63,109 nt of DNA from Pseudoxanthomonas suwonensis J47 (GTDB lineage: Bacteria > Pseudomonadota > Gammaproteobacteria > Xanthomonadales > Xanthomonadaceae). The translations under genes and the position numbers were made by a program. The stretch lies in contig NZ_KI911331.1 in NCBI RefSeq assembly GCF_000513955.1, positions 217,580-280,688 of the forward strand, given 5' to 3'. Numbering within the stretch: position 1 is the first letter of the stretch; each line of letters begins with the position of its first letter. Shown piece after piece: positions 14,274 through 23,749 of this stretch. Under the pieces are notes generated by a model, which did not search any database, had not been told where the DNA came from, and saw nothing but the letters and a program-made list of their open reading frames with translations.

Positions 14274-15170
14274 TCACGAATGATCGAGCGGCGCGCAGCG
14301 GGCGGCGCGGGTCACCCGCTCGCGGCGCAGCAGGTACAACCCGCTGGCGACGATGATCGCCGCACCGGCCCAGGTCCAGGCATCGGGCAGCGTGCGCCAA
14401 AGCAGCCAGTCCCAGCCGATCACCCAGACCAAGCCGGTGTACTCCAGCGGCGCGATCATCGACGCGTCGCCGCGCATGAACGCCGCGGTCAGCGCGATCT
14501 GGCCCAGCGCCCCGGCCAGGCCCATGCCCAGGATCAGCCAGCCATGTTCCAGGCACAGCGACACCCAGCCGGGAATCGCGGCGACGCCGGCGCCCACGGC
14601 CATGATCAGCAGGAACCACACCACCATCGACTGCGGCGTGTCGGTGCGGGTCAGCAGGCTCACCGTCACCGCGGCGACCGCGTAGGCGGTGGCCGCCAGC
14701 AGCACCATCAGGCCGGGGAACGAGACCAGCCCGTCGGTGCCCGGCCGCAGCACCACGATGACGCCGACCAGGCCGATGGCGATCGCGGTCCAGCGCCGTG
14801 GCCCGACATGTTCGCCCAGCACCGGTACCGACAGCGCCGCCACCAGCAGCGGCGCGACGAAATAGATCGTGTACGCGGTGGACAACGGCATCCGCTTCAG
14901 CGCGAAAACGAAGCAGCCGATCATCGCCATGCCCAGCACGCCGCGCAGCAGGTGCAGGCCCCAGCGCACCGGCACGATCGAGCGCGGCCCGGCGGTGGCC
15001 AGCACCCAGGCCAGCACGAAGGGCAGCGAGGCGGCGCCGCGCAGCAGGGTCACCTGCAGCGGCGGGTAGTGCGCCGACAGCAGCTTCATGCCCGCGTCCA
15101 TCAGCGAGAAGCTGGCCACGGCGGCGATCATCCAGCCGGCGGCGGCCAGGTTCGAGCGGGGAGGCGTCAT
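14274..15170 (-). CDS. EamA/DMT-family permease
   Basis: 298 residues from ATG 15170 (MTPPRSNLAAAGWMIAAVASFSLMDAG). Ten predicted membrane helices in two similar halves, as in the drug/metabolite transporter superfamily; both halves show the family pattern near ALKRMPLSTAYTIYFVAPL and FMRGDASMIAPLEYTG. Substrate unknown. It starts 62 bases after the stop of the AraC gene on the same strand, so the regulator may control or be co-transcribed with it. Confidence 0.85.
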   Translation of the reverse strand: MTPPRSNLAAAGWMIAAVASFSLMDAGMKLLSAHYPPLQVTLLRGAASLPFVLAWVLATAGPRSIVPVRWGLHLLRGVLGMAMIGCFVFALKRMPLSTAYTIYFVAPLLVAALSVPVLGEHVGPRRWTAIAIGLVGVIVVLRPGTDGLVSFPGLMVLLAATAYAVAAVTVSLLTRTDTPQSMVVWFLLIMAVGAGVAAIPGWVSLCLEHGWLILGMGLAGALGQIALTAAFMRGDASMIAPLEYTGLVWVIGWDWLLWRTLPDAWTWAGAAIIVASGLYLLRRERVTRAARCAPLDHS

Positions 15171-15232
15171 CCGCGCATTGTCCGCGGTTCCGCGGCGGCA
15201 TGCGCGTGAGGGAAGTCGTGGTCGCCGGGACG

Positions 15233-16021
15233 CTATGGTCCGCGCGGACCTCCGAACATGGTCGGCGCCACGCCGAACATGCGCCGGCAGGTACGGGTGA
15301 GGTGGGCCTGGTCGGCGAAGCCCGAGCGCTGCGCCGCCTCGGTCCACGAACGGCCCGCCAGGCGCTCGGCTACCGCGCGGTTGAGGCGAGTCCACAGCAC
15401 GTGGGTGCGGAACGGCACGCCGGTGTGCTGCACGAACAGGTGGCGGAAGCGGCTCGGCGACAGGTGCGCCACCGCGGCGGCGTCGGCCAGGGCCAGTGGA
15501 CCGTCGGCGTTGCGCTCCAGCCATTCGAGGACGCGGCCGATGCGCGGATCCGGCGCATCGCCGCCGGGCAGCGCGCCAGTGAGAAGGTCGATGATGGCGC
15601 GCGCCGCCGTCTCCAGCGCGGATGCATCGGCCTGGCCGTGGGCCAGTCCGAGCAGGGCGTCGGCCTGTGCCAGCACTCGCGCATCCTCCAGCACCGCCAC
15701 CGCGCCACTGCCATGCGCGGCCAGCAGCATGCGCCCGGCCATCGATTCGGGGGCGACGAACACCATCGCCACGTCGGCGCCCATGCCGTCGAAGGCGTGC
15801 ACCAGGTCGGGCGGCACCAGCAGCAGGTGGCCGCCAGTCCAGGCGTCGCCGGCCTGCACGCGCGCCGGCCGCTGCGGCGACAGGACCAGCTGCAGCGCGT
15901 GGTGCGCGTGGGCGGGCACGTGACCGGTGCCGCGGCTGGTCCACAGGCTGCCGCCGCTCCACATCACCACGCGGCCACCGTCGGTGACCCCACGCCGCGC
16001 CTGCCCGTCGCCCCCTGCCAC
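15233..16021 (-). CDS. AraC-family transcriptional regulator
   Basis: A 262-residue protein. The N-terminal half (to about residue 150) is a cupin-like sensing domain with HAHHALQLVLS, and the C-terminal third is an AraC DNA-binding domain with two helix-turn-helix motifs (LADAAAVAHLSPSRFRHLF, then WTEAAQRSGFADQAHLTRTC). It probably responds to a small molecule and may act on the EamA permease gene beside it. An internal start at VVMWSGG cannot be excluded. Confidence 0.85.
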   Translation of the reverse strand: MAGGDGQARRGVTDGGRVVMWSGGSLWTSRGTGHVPAHAHHALQLVLSPQRPARVQAGDAWTGGHLLLVPPDLVHAFDGMGADVAMVFVAPESMAGRMLLAAHGSGAVAVLEDARVLAQADALLGLAHGQADASALETAARAIIDLLTGALPGGDAPDPRIGRVLEWLERNADGPLALADAAAVAHLSPSRFRHLFVQHTGVPFRTHVLWTRLNRAVAERLAGRSWTEAAQRSGFADQAHLTRTCRRMFGVAPTMFGGPRGP

Positions 16022-16125
16022 GCCTGCCCCCTTCCGATGCCGTCGCGGCGCATCCTAGCCCATCCGTTCAAGCAGGCATCCGCCCGCGTCCGGATGATGC
16101 GCTTCCCCCGGATCGCCCCTCCGCC

Positions 16126-16800
16126 ATGAGCACTCCCACCCCGCCCGGCTCCTCCCCGCCCTGGGACCTGGTCGCCTTCGACTTCGACGGCACCCTGGTG
16201 GATTCGTTCGCGCTGTTCCTGGAAGTGCACAACGAACTGGCCGCCCGCCACGGCTTCGCCCGGATCGAACCGGAACAGGTCGAGGAACTGCGCCAGCTCG
16301 ACGCACGCGGGCTGATCCGGCACCTCAAGGTGCCGGCGTGGCGGCTGCCGCTGATCGTGCACCAGGCGCGGCGGATCATGGCCCGGCGCCGCGCCTCGGT
16401 GGCGGCGTTCCCGGGCGTGCCCGAGGCCCTGCGCGAACTGCACGCCAGCGGCGTGCGCCTGGCCCTGCTGACCTCCAATTCGCGCGACACCTGCGAGCAG
16501 GTGCTGGGCCCGCGCGACTGGGCGCTGTTCGAGCAGGCCGTGTGCGGCGTTTCCCTGTTCGGCAAGGCGGCCAAGCTGTCGCGACTGGCGCGCCGCGCCG
16601 GCCTCGCCCCGCAGCGCGTGCTCTATGTGGGCGACCAGCTTGGCGACGGCGAGGCCGCGCACGCCGCCGGCATGGCCTTCGGCGCGGTGGGCTGGGGCTA
16701 CATGCCGCTGGCCGCGCTGGAGGCCTGCGGCCCGCGCGTGCGCCTGCGCGCGCCGGCGGACATCGCGCGCCTGGCCGGCAACGCGGAGGCGCGGGCATGA
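16126..16800 (+). CDS. HAD-family hydrolase (phosphoglycolate phosphatase-like)
   Basis: 224 residues with HAD motifs in order: DFDGTLVDS (motif I, nucleophile Asp about residue 18), LLTSNS (motif II), a lysine near GKAAKL (motif III) and VGDQLGDGEAA (motif IV). The helical cap lies between motifs I and II. The substrate is a small phosphate ester not determinable here. Its stop overlaps the next start as ATGA, so the GNAT gene is translationally coupled. Confidence 0.85.
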   Translation: MSTPTPPGSSPPWDLVAFDFDGTLVDSFALFLEVHNELAARHGFARIEPEQVEELRQLDARGLIRHLKVPAWRLPLIVHQARRIMARRRASVAAFPGVPEALRELHASGVRLALLTSNSRDTCEQVLGPRDWALFEQAVCGVSLFGKAAKLSRLARRAGLAPQRVLYVGDQLGDGEAAHAAGMAFGAVGWGYMPLAALEACGPRVRLRAPADIARLAGNAEARA

Positions 16801-17264
16801 ACGCGCTGCCGCCGGGCTGGTCGATCCGTCCCGCCGTCGCCGCCGACATGCCGCGGCTGCGCGAGCTGATGCACGAACTGGGCACGCTGGAAGGGTCGGC
16901 CGCCGACATCCGCACCGACGTGGCCACCCTGGCCAGCGACTGCGCCGCCACGCCGCCGCGCTTCCACGCGCTGCTGGCCGAACATGCGGGCCGCACCTGT
17001 GGCTACGCCACGTACACCCTGGGCTATTCGATCTGGCGCGGGCAGAGCGTGATCCTGCTCGACGACCTGTTCGTGGTGCCGGAACACCGTTCGCGCGGCA
17101 TCGGCCGCCTGCTGATGCAGGAACTGGCGGCGATCCGCGACCGCGACGGCCATGGTTTCGTCCGCTGGGGCGTGGAGCACGGCAACACCCGCGCGGTCGA
17201 GTTCTACCGCGCGCTCGGCGCACGCGTCGCCTACAAGGGCGTCTGCACTTGGGCCGCGGCGTGA
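16797..17264 (+). CDS. GNAT-family N-acetyltransferase
   Basis: 155 residues from the ATG overlapping the previous stop. The GNAT core is clear: beta-4 LLDDLFVVPEHRSRGIGRLL carries the acetyl-CoA loop (R/Q-x-x-G-x-G/A), followed by the C-terminal NTRAVEFYRALGA. The N terminus (IRPAVAADMPRLRELMHEL) is also typical. It resembles polyamine or diamine acetyltransferases of similar length, but the substrate is not established. Confidence 0.85.
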   Translation: MNALPPGWSIRPAVAADMPRLRELMHELGTLEGSAADIRTDVATLASDCAATPPRFHALLAEHAGRTCGYATYTLGYSIWRGQSVILLDDLFVVPEHRSRGIGRLLMQELAAIRDRDGHGFVRWGVEHGNTRAVEFYRALGARVAYKGVCTWAAA

Positions 17265-17341
17265 AAGTGGCCGGTGCGCGGCGGCGGATGGGATAATGCC
17301 GCACGGCCCCGCGCCGTTCCCGTTCCCAACCGGTGCCCGAC

Positions 17342-17824
17342 ATGCCCTCCTTCGACATCGTCTCCGAAGTCGACCGCCACGAGCTGACCAACGCCGTCGA
17401 CCAGGCCAGCCGCGAGCTGACCACCCGCTTCGACTTCAAGGGCGTGGACGCGAAGTTCGCCCTCGAAGACAACACCATCAGCCAGTCGGCGCCCAGCGAC
17501 TTCCAGCTCAAGCAGATGACCGACATCCTCAAGCAGCGCCTCACCGCGCGCGGGATCGACATCCGCTGCCTGGAGTTCGGCGACATCGAGACCAACCTGG
17601 CCGGCGCCCGGCAGAAGGTAACGGTCAAGCAGGGCATCGAGCGCGAGACCGCGAAGAAGATCCAGGGCGCGCTGAAGGACGCCAAACTCAAGGTCGACAG
17701 CCAGATCAACGGCGACAAGCTGCGGGTCAACGGCAAGAAGCGCGACGACCTGCAGGAGGCCATCGCCCTGCTGCGCAAGGGCGACTTCGGCATCCCGCTG
17801 CAGTTCGAGAACTTCCGCGACTGA
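17342..17824 (+). CDS. yajQ: YajQ-family nucleotide-binding protein
   Basis: 160 residues from ATG 17342 (MPSFDIVSEVDRHELTNAVD), which matches the conserved family start better than the ATG nine bases upstream. The family has two ferredoxin-like domains. In Xanthomonas a YajQ protein binds cyclic di-GMP and acts with a LysR regulator; whether this one does is inference from family. Its TGA overlaps the next ATG (TGATG), so the two genes are coupled. Confidence 0.95.
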   Translation: MPSFDIVSEVDRHELTNAVDQASRELTTRFDFKGVDAKFALEDNTISQSAPSDFQLKQMTDILKQRLTARGIDIRCLEFGDIETNLAGARQKVTVKQGIERETAKKIQGALKDAKLKVDSQINGDKLRVNGKKRDDLQEAIALLRKGDFGIPLQFENFRD

Positions 17825-18405
17825 TGGCCGGCTACGACGCGAACGCGCTGCCTCCCGGCGCCGGCGAAGTCCTCGAATCCACCCGCCGCTGGGTGGAGAA
17901 GGCGGTGATCGGCCTGAACCTGTGTCCGTTCGCCAAGTCGGTGTACGTGCGCGAGCAGGTGCGCTTCGAGTACAGCGACGCGACCACGCCGGAGCAGCTG
18001 CTGGAGCACCTTGGCGAGGAACTGCTGCGCCTGCGCGACACCCCGGCTTCGCACACCGACACCACCCTGCTGGTGCATCCGCACGTGCTGCAGGACTTCA
18101 TGGACTACAACGATTTCCTCGATGAGGCCGACGCGCTGGTCGAGACGCTGGAACTGGACGGCATCCTGCAGGTCGCCAGCTTCCATCCGGACTACCAGTT
18201 CGCCGACAGCCGTCCGGACGACATCGAGAACTTCAGCAACCGCTCGCCCTACCCCACCCTGCACCTGCTGCGCGAGGAAAGCATCGATCGGGCGGTGGAG
18301 GCATACCCGGAGCCGGACCCGATCGTCGAGCGCAACTACGAGACCCTGCGCAGGCTCGGCCACGAGGGCTGGCGCAGGCTGTTCGAGGACGACGCGGCGT
18401 CCTGA
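17824..18405 (+). CDS. DUF1415 family protein
   Basis: 193 residues, starting inside the yajQ stop codon. Conserved features include ESTRRWVEKAVIGLNLCPFAK near the N terminus, TLLVHPHVL in the middle, and FHPDYQFADSRPDDIENFSNRSPYP, a polar pattern suggesting a catalytic or metal-binding role. No signal peptide or membrane helix, so cytosolic. Biochemical function is unknown to me; coupling to yajQ is the main context clue. Confidence 0.85.
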   Translation: MAGYDANALPPGAGEVLESTRRWVEKAVIGLNLCPFAKSVYVREQVRFEYSDATTPEQLLEHLGEELLRLRDTPASHTDTTLLVHPHVLQDFMDYNDFLDEADALVETLELDGILQVASFHPDYQFADSRPDDIENFSNRSPYPTLHLLREESIDRAVEAYPEPDPIVERNYETLRRLGHEGWRRLFEDDAAS

Positions 18406-18452
18406 TCCAGGGCGCGAACGGTACCGCTGCGCGCCGATCCGGCGCGGCGGAT

Positions 18453-19148
18453 TCAGGCTTCTTCCGCCAGCCGCGCTTCCAGCAGCCGCTGCGCCTCGGC
18501 CAGCGAGGCGACGATGCGGTGGCCCAGCGCGCGCACTTCCTCGTCCGGGGCCAGCATGTCCGGCACCTGCACCGGGGTCATGCCGGCGGCCAGCGCCGCA
18601 CGCACGCCGGTGGGCGAATCCTCCAGCACCAAGCAGCGCGCCGGCTCCACGCCGAGCCGCTCGGCGGCCAGCAGGTACACGTCCGGCGCCGGCTTGGGCC
18701 GGGCCACGTCGCTGCTGGTGCAGACCGCGTCGAAGTAGTCCAGCAGCCCGGCCGCCCGGAGCTTGGCGATGGCCAGTGGCCGGCGCGTGGAGGTCGCCAC
18801 CGCGCGCGGGATGCCGCGCGCGACCAGCAGCCGCAGCAGCTCGACGATGCCGGGCCGGTGGTCGATGCCGGCCGCGGCCACCGCGTCGTACAGCGCGCCG
18901 GAGCGGGCCAGCAGCGCATCGGCCGCGTCCTCGCCGACGCGCCCGGCCAGCATCGCCCGGCACACCGCCTCGCCCCTGCCGACCATCGCCAGCCACAGCG
19001 CGTCCGGCAGGTCGTGGCCCAGCTCGCGCGCGGCGCGGGCCATGCAGGCGTTGATCGCGCGCTCGCTGTCGAGCATCAGCCCGTCCATGTCGAACACCAC
19101 CGCCTGCGGCGCGAACGGCAGCGGGGCGACGCCGGGCACCGGGCTCAC
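18453..19148 (-). CDS. HAD-superfamily hydrolase, beta-phosphoglucomutase-like
   Basis: 231 residues: motif I VFDMDGLMLDSE near residue 18, cap helices, motif II ATSTRR, motif III PKPAPDVYLLAAERLG, motif IV LVLEDSPTGVRAALAAG. The pattern matches the phosphosugar phosphatase/mutase branch. Substrate unknown. Its start overlaps the rsuA stop by four bases, making it the third gene of rsmC-rsuA-HAD. Confidence 0.88.
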   Translation of the reverse strand: MSPVPGVAPLPFAPQAVVFDMDGLMLDSERAINACMARAARELGHDLPDALWLAMVGRGEAVCRAMLAGRVGEDAADALLARSGALYDAVAAAGIDHRPGIVELLRLLVARGIPRAVATSTRRPLAIAKLRAAGLLDYFDAVCTSSDVARPKPAPDVYLLAAERLGVEPARCLVLEDSPTGVRAALAAGMTPVQVPDMLAPDEEVRALGHRIVASLAEAQRLLEARLAEEA

Positions 19149-19867
19149 GGCGTCGCCCCGGCGAACAGCCGCGCCACGTCGCCTTCGTCAAGCGCGCGCC
19201 ACTGCCCTTCCGGCAGCCCGTCCAGGGCCAGCCCGCCGACCTGCGGTCGATGCAGCGCCTCGACGTGGTTGCCGGTCGCGGCGAACATGCGCCGCACCTG
19301 GTGGTAGCGGCCCTCGTGCAGGACCAGGCGCGCGCGGCGCGGGCCCAGCACTTCCAGTCCCGCCGGCAGCAGCGGCGTGCTTTCCGATTCCAGCATCAGC
19401 GTGCCGCTGGCGAACAGTTCGGCCTCGTCGCCGCGCAGGTCCCGCGCCAGGGTGGCTTCGTACACCTTGGGCAGGCGCGATTTCGGCGAGACGATCCGGT
19501 GCAGCAGCGCGCCGTCGTCGGTGAGCAGGAGCAGGCCGGTGGTGTCGCGGTCCAGGCGGCCGACCGTGGACAGCACCGGGTCGCGCAGGCGGAAGCGCGG
19601 CGGCAGCAGGTCGTAGACGATGCGGCCCTTGTCCTTGGTCGAGCAGGTGTAGCCGGCCGGCTTGTGCAGCATCACCACCAGGCCCGGTGGCGGGTCCAGC
19701 GGCTCGCCGTCCACGCGCACGTTGTCGTGGTCCAGCGGATCGTCCTGGTACAGCACCTCGCCGGCGGCGTCGGTGACGCGGCCTTCGCGGAACATCCAGG
19801 CCACTTCCTTGCGGCTGCCATAGCCGAGGTTGGCCAGGTGCTTCACCAGTTTCATCGACTTGCTCAA
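19145..19867 (-). CDS. rsuA: 16S rRNA pseudouridine-516 synthase
   Basis: 240 residues: N-terminal S4-like RNA-binding domain (about 5-60), then the RsuA/RluB/E/F catalytic domain with GRLDRDTTGLLLLT, catalytic Asp106. Length and motif match RsuA, which modifies U516 of 16S rRNA in E. coli. A start at Met5 (MKLVKHL) is also possible. It overlaps rsmC by four bases upstream and the HAD gene downstream, so the three are a tight operon. Confidence 0.88.
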   Translation of the reverse strand: MSKSMKLVKHLANLGYGSRKEVAWMFREGRVTDAAGEVLYQDDPLDHDNVRVDGEPLDPPPGLVVMLHKPAGYTCSTKDKGRIVYDLLPPRFRLRDPVLSTVGRLDRDTTGLLLLTDDGALLHRIVSPKSRLPKVYEATLARDLRGDEAELFASGTLMLESESTPLLPAGLEVLGPRRARLVLHEGRYHQVRRMFAATGNHVEALHRPQVGGLALDGLPEGQWRALDEGDVARLFAGATP

Positions 19868-20916
19868 CGCTGCGCTCCCTTCGTCGCCTCGATCACCTTG
19901 AATCCGCCGCCCTCGGCCAGCACCCGCGTCGCGTCGAAGGCCTGCACCAGCGTGGCCTCGTACGGCAGGTGGCGGTTGGCCACCATCAGCAGCCGTCCGC
20001 CCGGCCGCAGCGCCTGCGCGGCGACCTCGATGAAGCGTTGGCCCAGTTCGGGCCGGTCGCCGCGGTCGTGGGCGTGGAACGGCGGGTTGCTGACGATGAA
20101 GTCGTAACCGTCCGCGGGCAGGCCGGCGGTGACGTCGTGCCAGTGGAAGCCGAGCGCGACCCTGGTCGCGTGCGCGGCGAGGTTGCCGCGGGCCAGCTCC
20201 AGCGCGCGCGCCTCGGCCTCGTACAGGTCCAGCGCCTGCACCGCCGGCGCGCGGCCCAGGACCTCGTCGGAAAGGTAGCCCCAGCCTGCGCCCAGGTCGG
20301 CGCCGCGGCCGCGCAGGTCGGCCGGCAGGTGCGCCGCCAGCAGCGCCGAGGCCGGGTCGATGCGGTCCCAGGCGAACACGCCCGGACGGCTGGTATAGCG
20401 TCCGCCCAGGATCAGCCGCGGCGCATCGGCGACGCGCCAGCGCGCGGCCAGTTCCGCATCGCGCGGCCCGGCCAGCGGCGGCGTCCAGAACACGCGGCAG
20501 TGGAACTTGGTCAGCGTGCCGTCGACGCCGGCCAGCTGCTGCAGGTCCTTCTCACGCGAGCGCGCGCCCTCGTCGTTGGCGGCGGCGGCGACCACGCGCG
20601 CGCCCGGCGCCGCCAGGTCGACGGCGCGGGCCAGCAGCGCCTGCGCCTCCTCGCGCTGGCGCGGCGGCAGCACCAGCACCAGCGCGGCCTCGCCGGCGCC
20701 CTGCAGTTCCGGCTGCGCCTCCAGCCCGGCCTGGCGCAGGCCGTCGGCCAGCGGGCGGAAGCCCTGCTCGCAGCGCAGGTTGGCGAGCGGACGGCGGCGC
20801 AGCGGCCAGCCGTCGCGAGCGCGCAGGAAGGCGATCGCTCCCTGCGACGGCCACGGCAGCGCGCCACTGTCGAACGGCAGCAGCAGGGCCTTGAGGGGTT
20901 CGTCGTCGGCGGTCAC
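19864..20916 (-). CDS. rsmC: RsmC-like 16S rRNA guanine-N2 methyltransferase
   Basis: 350 residues made of two Rossmann-like halves as in RsmC/RlmG enzymes: a degenerate N-terminal domain and a C-terminal catalytic domain with SAM motif GADLGAGWGYLSDE and the catalytic NPPF in FIVSNPPFHAHDRG. E. coli RsmC methylates G1207 of 16S rRNA. Pairing with rsuA fits a small rRNA-modification operon. RlmG cannot be fully excluded by reading alone. Confidence 0.82.
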   Translation of the reverse strand: MTADDEPLKALLLPFDSGALPWPSQGAIAFLRARDGWPLRRRPLANLRCEQGFRPLADGLRQAGLEAQPELQGAGEAALVLVLPPRQREEAQALLARAVDLAAPGARVVAAAANDEGARSREKDLQQLAGVDGTLTKFHCRVFWTPPLAGPRDAELAARWRVADAPRLILGGRYTSRPGVFAWDRIDPASALLAAHLPADLRGRGADLGAGWGYLSDEVLGRAPAVQALDLYEAEARALELARGNLAAHATRVALGFHWHDVTAGLPADGYDFIVSNPPFHAHDRGDRPELGQRFIEVAAQALRPGGRLLMVANRHLPYEATLVQAFDATRVLAEGGGFKVIEATKGAQR

Positions 20917-21015
20917 GCGGCACGGCTGGGAGTCGGGGGGCGGCCATTATCGGTGATCGCTGTCGCGGCCGGGTCGCGGGGGCCGCCGCCGGTCCTGCCG
21001 CCGAATGGCCGTCAC

Positions 21016-21030
21016 CTGACCGGGATCAAG
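21016..21030. promoter_or_regulatory. Possible FNR/Dnr-type site
   Basis: CTGACCGGGATCAAG resembles the FNR/Dnr consensus TTGAT-N4-ATCAA, with one perfect half (ATCAA) and one 3-of-5 half (CTGAC). It lies 51-65 bases before the ATG of the small gene at 21081, a reasonable place for an activator. It is a single site and could be chance. Confidence 0.35.
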
Positions 21031-21080
21031 GCAGAGGCGGCCACCGGCGGCGATCCTGCGGGTCAGGACGGGACCGGCGC

Positions 21081-21299
21081 ATGCCTTCACCTCAGCTGGA
21101 AATCGACGGCCGCCAGGTCGCCCGCGCGCTCGACCTGGACGTGGACAGCTTCCGCCGGCTGATGGACGACGGCCGGATCGCGGTGCTGTGCGAGCGCGGC
21201 ACCGGCGAGGACGCCGGCACCTGGCGTGCCTCGTACTACTACCAGGGCCGGCGGGCGCGCTTCCCGGTCGATGCGCGCGGCCGCATCCGCCCGGCCTGA
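21081..21299 (+). CDS. Small protein, DUF6522-like
   Basis: 72 residues: LEIDGRQVARALDLDVDSFRRLM, then IAVLCERGTGEDAGTWRASYYYQGRRARF and a short basic end. No signal peptide or membrane segment. The pattern is what I recall for DUF6522 proteins, small factors often near redox or nitrogen-oxide genes; function unproven. It stands alone between rsmC and the aldo/keto reductase gene, behind an FNR-like site. Confidence 0.65.
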   Translation: MPSPQLEIDGRQVARALDLDVDSFRRLMDDGRIAVLCERGTGEDAGTWRASYYYQGRRARFPVDARGRIRPA

Positions 21300-21367
21300 G
21301 CACGGGCGGATGCACCGCTGCACCGGCAGGGCCGGGCAAGCCCGGCTCCCGCGTCGGCGCGTACGGC

Positions 21368-22405
<1,038 letters not shown>

Positions 22406-22528
22406 GGAAGTGTTCCTCGGGGGAGTAGGGTCCAGGCGCGACATTTCACTCCCTCGCGGCGGCACCGCCAAGCCCGCCGGTGGGATGCTGGGTTGCCGGC
22501 GGTCGCACCGCCGCACGGCGACGCCGCA

Positions 22529-22909
22529 TCACATGCCCGGTGCCGGCTGCCACAGTTCGATCTTGTTGCCTTCCGGATCGACCACCCAGCCGAACCTGCC
22601 CTGCTCCGACTCCTCGGTCCTGTCCAGCACGTTGCAGCCTTCGCTGCGCAGGGCGGCCAGCAGCGCGTCCAGGTCGGCGACGCGGTAGTTGATCATGAAG
22701 GAGGCCGTGCCCGGTTCCATGTACCGGGTGTGCTGCGCGAACGGACTCCACACCGTGATCCCGGCCTCGCTGCCCTCCCCGCCCCAGCGGAACAGCGCGC
22801 CGCCCCAGCCGGTGACGTCCAGGCCCAGGTGCTTCGCGTACCAGGCGCCCAATGCCGCCGGGTCCTTCGCCTTGAAGAAGATGCCGCCAATGCCGGTGAC
22901 GCGTTTCAT
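22529..22909 (-). CDS. VOC (glyoxalase/bleomycin-resistance) family protein
   Basis: 126 residues with the paired beta-alpha-beta-beta-beta modules of the vicinal oxygen chelate fold: GIGGIFFKAKDPAALGAWYAKHLGL at the N terminus and GRFGWVVDPEGNKIELWQP at the end, the Glu being a usual metal ligand. The reaction cannot be inferred. It lies 123 bases downstream of the aldo/keto reductase start and may be co-transcribed with that gene. Confidence 0.85.
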   Translation of the reverse strand: MKRVTGIGGIFFKAKDPAALGAWYAKHLGLDVTGWGGALFRWGGEGSEAGITVWSPFAQHTRYMEPGTASFMINYRVADLDALLAALRSEGCNVLDRTEESEQGRFGWVVDPEGNKIELWQPAPGM

Positions 22910-22930
22910 GAGGCGTCCGATTGCTGTGTC

Positions 22931-23010
22931 GTAGGGGGCGGGGCTTGCCCCGCTGCTGTTCCTGCCACGTCGTTCCGGCAGGCGCGGGAGTCGGGCAAGC
23001 CCGACTCTAC
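22931..23010. repeat. Pair of inverted REP elements
   Basis: A GTAG-initiated element containing GCGGGGCTTGCCCCGC begins at 22931. The opposite-strand partner with GTCGGGCAAGCCCGAC ends in CTAC at 23010. The two stems are separated by about 29 bases. The same pair arrangement recurs at 26946-27022, and a single unit at 45578-45601. The 5' GTAG is the hallmark of REP/SMAG elements in this family of bacteria. Confidence 0.8.
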
Positions 23011-23032
23011 AGGGGGCGCGGCGGCAACGGGT

Positions 23033-23428
23033 TCAGTCGAGCTCTTCGATGCTAGGTGGCAACTGCACCCATGCATGCCGGCGCACGCCGTAGACCGACA
23101 CCGTCGGCGGCGGGAAATCCGGATCGGCGAACGCGCCGACCGGGATCGCCACCGCGTCCGGCAACGCATCCATCAGGTAATAGACCGTGTCGCCGCACAC
23201 CGGGCAGAAATGGAAGCGCGCCGTGGTGCCTTCGTCGCCGATGCGCGGGTATTCGCTGCTGCGCCCGCTGACCTCCACCGCCTCCGCCTGGAACCGCGCC
23301 TGCACCGCGAACACCCCGCCGCTGCGGCGCTGGCAGGCCAGACAATGGCAGATCGAATTGCGCAGCGGCTCGCCGCGCACGCGGGCGCTGAGCTGGCCGC
23401 AGGTGCAGGAGGCCAGGCGTTCGGTCAT
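23033..23428 (-). CDS. GFA family protein (glutathione-dependent formaldehyde-activating fold)
   Basis: 131 residues from ATG 23428, preceded by GGAGGAA. Zinc-binding cysteines are seen in CTCGQL, CHCLACQR and CPVCGD, the standard pattern of the Mss4-like GFA fold. No signal peptide. The family name does not prove formaldehyde activity; a role in handling an electrophile or glutathione adduct is only possible. It lies downstream of alr on the same strand but 321 bases away. Confidence 0.85.
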   Translation of the reverse strand: MTERLASCTCGQLSARVRGEPLRNSICHCLACQRRSGGVFAVQARFQAEAVEVSGRSSEYPRIGDEGTTARFHFCPVCGDTVYYLMDALPDAVAIPVGAFADPDFPPPTVSVYGVRRHAWVQLPPSIEELD

Positions 23429-23749
23429 CGCAGGTTCCTCCGGAAGGTCGCCAACCGTCGATGCTGCGCGCCTGCGACGGCATGCGCAACCGCAGCTTCG
23501 AATCCGTCGGCGAGATCGAAGCCCGCCGCCGCGCGGTTCTGTCCGTTGGAATGATAGGTCGCGCGCATCGACTGCAGCCGGACCTCGAGCAGGCGCCCGG
23601 AGCCGCGCGGTTGCGCTTTCCGGATCGCTGGCTCCCTCATGGCCGCACATGGGGTACGGCCGGCGCTGTTCGATTGTGTGTGTGGTGCGGTGCCGCCGGT
23701 CACGGCACCCGCATGCAGGCACCGCGCCCGGCGTGCGGGCGCGCGACGC
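23429..23749. other. Intergenic region downstream of alr
   Basis: There is no convincing gene in these 321 bases. A small stem (GGTGCCG with CGGCACC, 23689-23709) just past the alr stop could end that transcript, but no T-run follows. A 92-codon frame on the minus strand overlaps the GFA start and has no recognisable features. At the left end is the GFA ribosome site. Confidence 0.4.

Noticed and set aside
15964-19191. A 1075-codon minus-strand frame across the HAD, GNAT, yajQ and DUF1415 genes
   Set aside because: Shadow frame; four plus-strand genes with family motifs and coupled starts occupy this interval.
23425-23703. A 92-codon minus-strand frame between alr and the GFA gene
   Set aside because: Overlaps the GFA start, has no ribosome site, no recognisable motif and no clear codon preference. 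It could be a gene remnant but there is no positive evidence.
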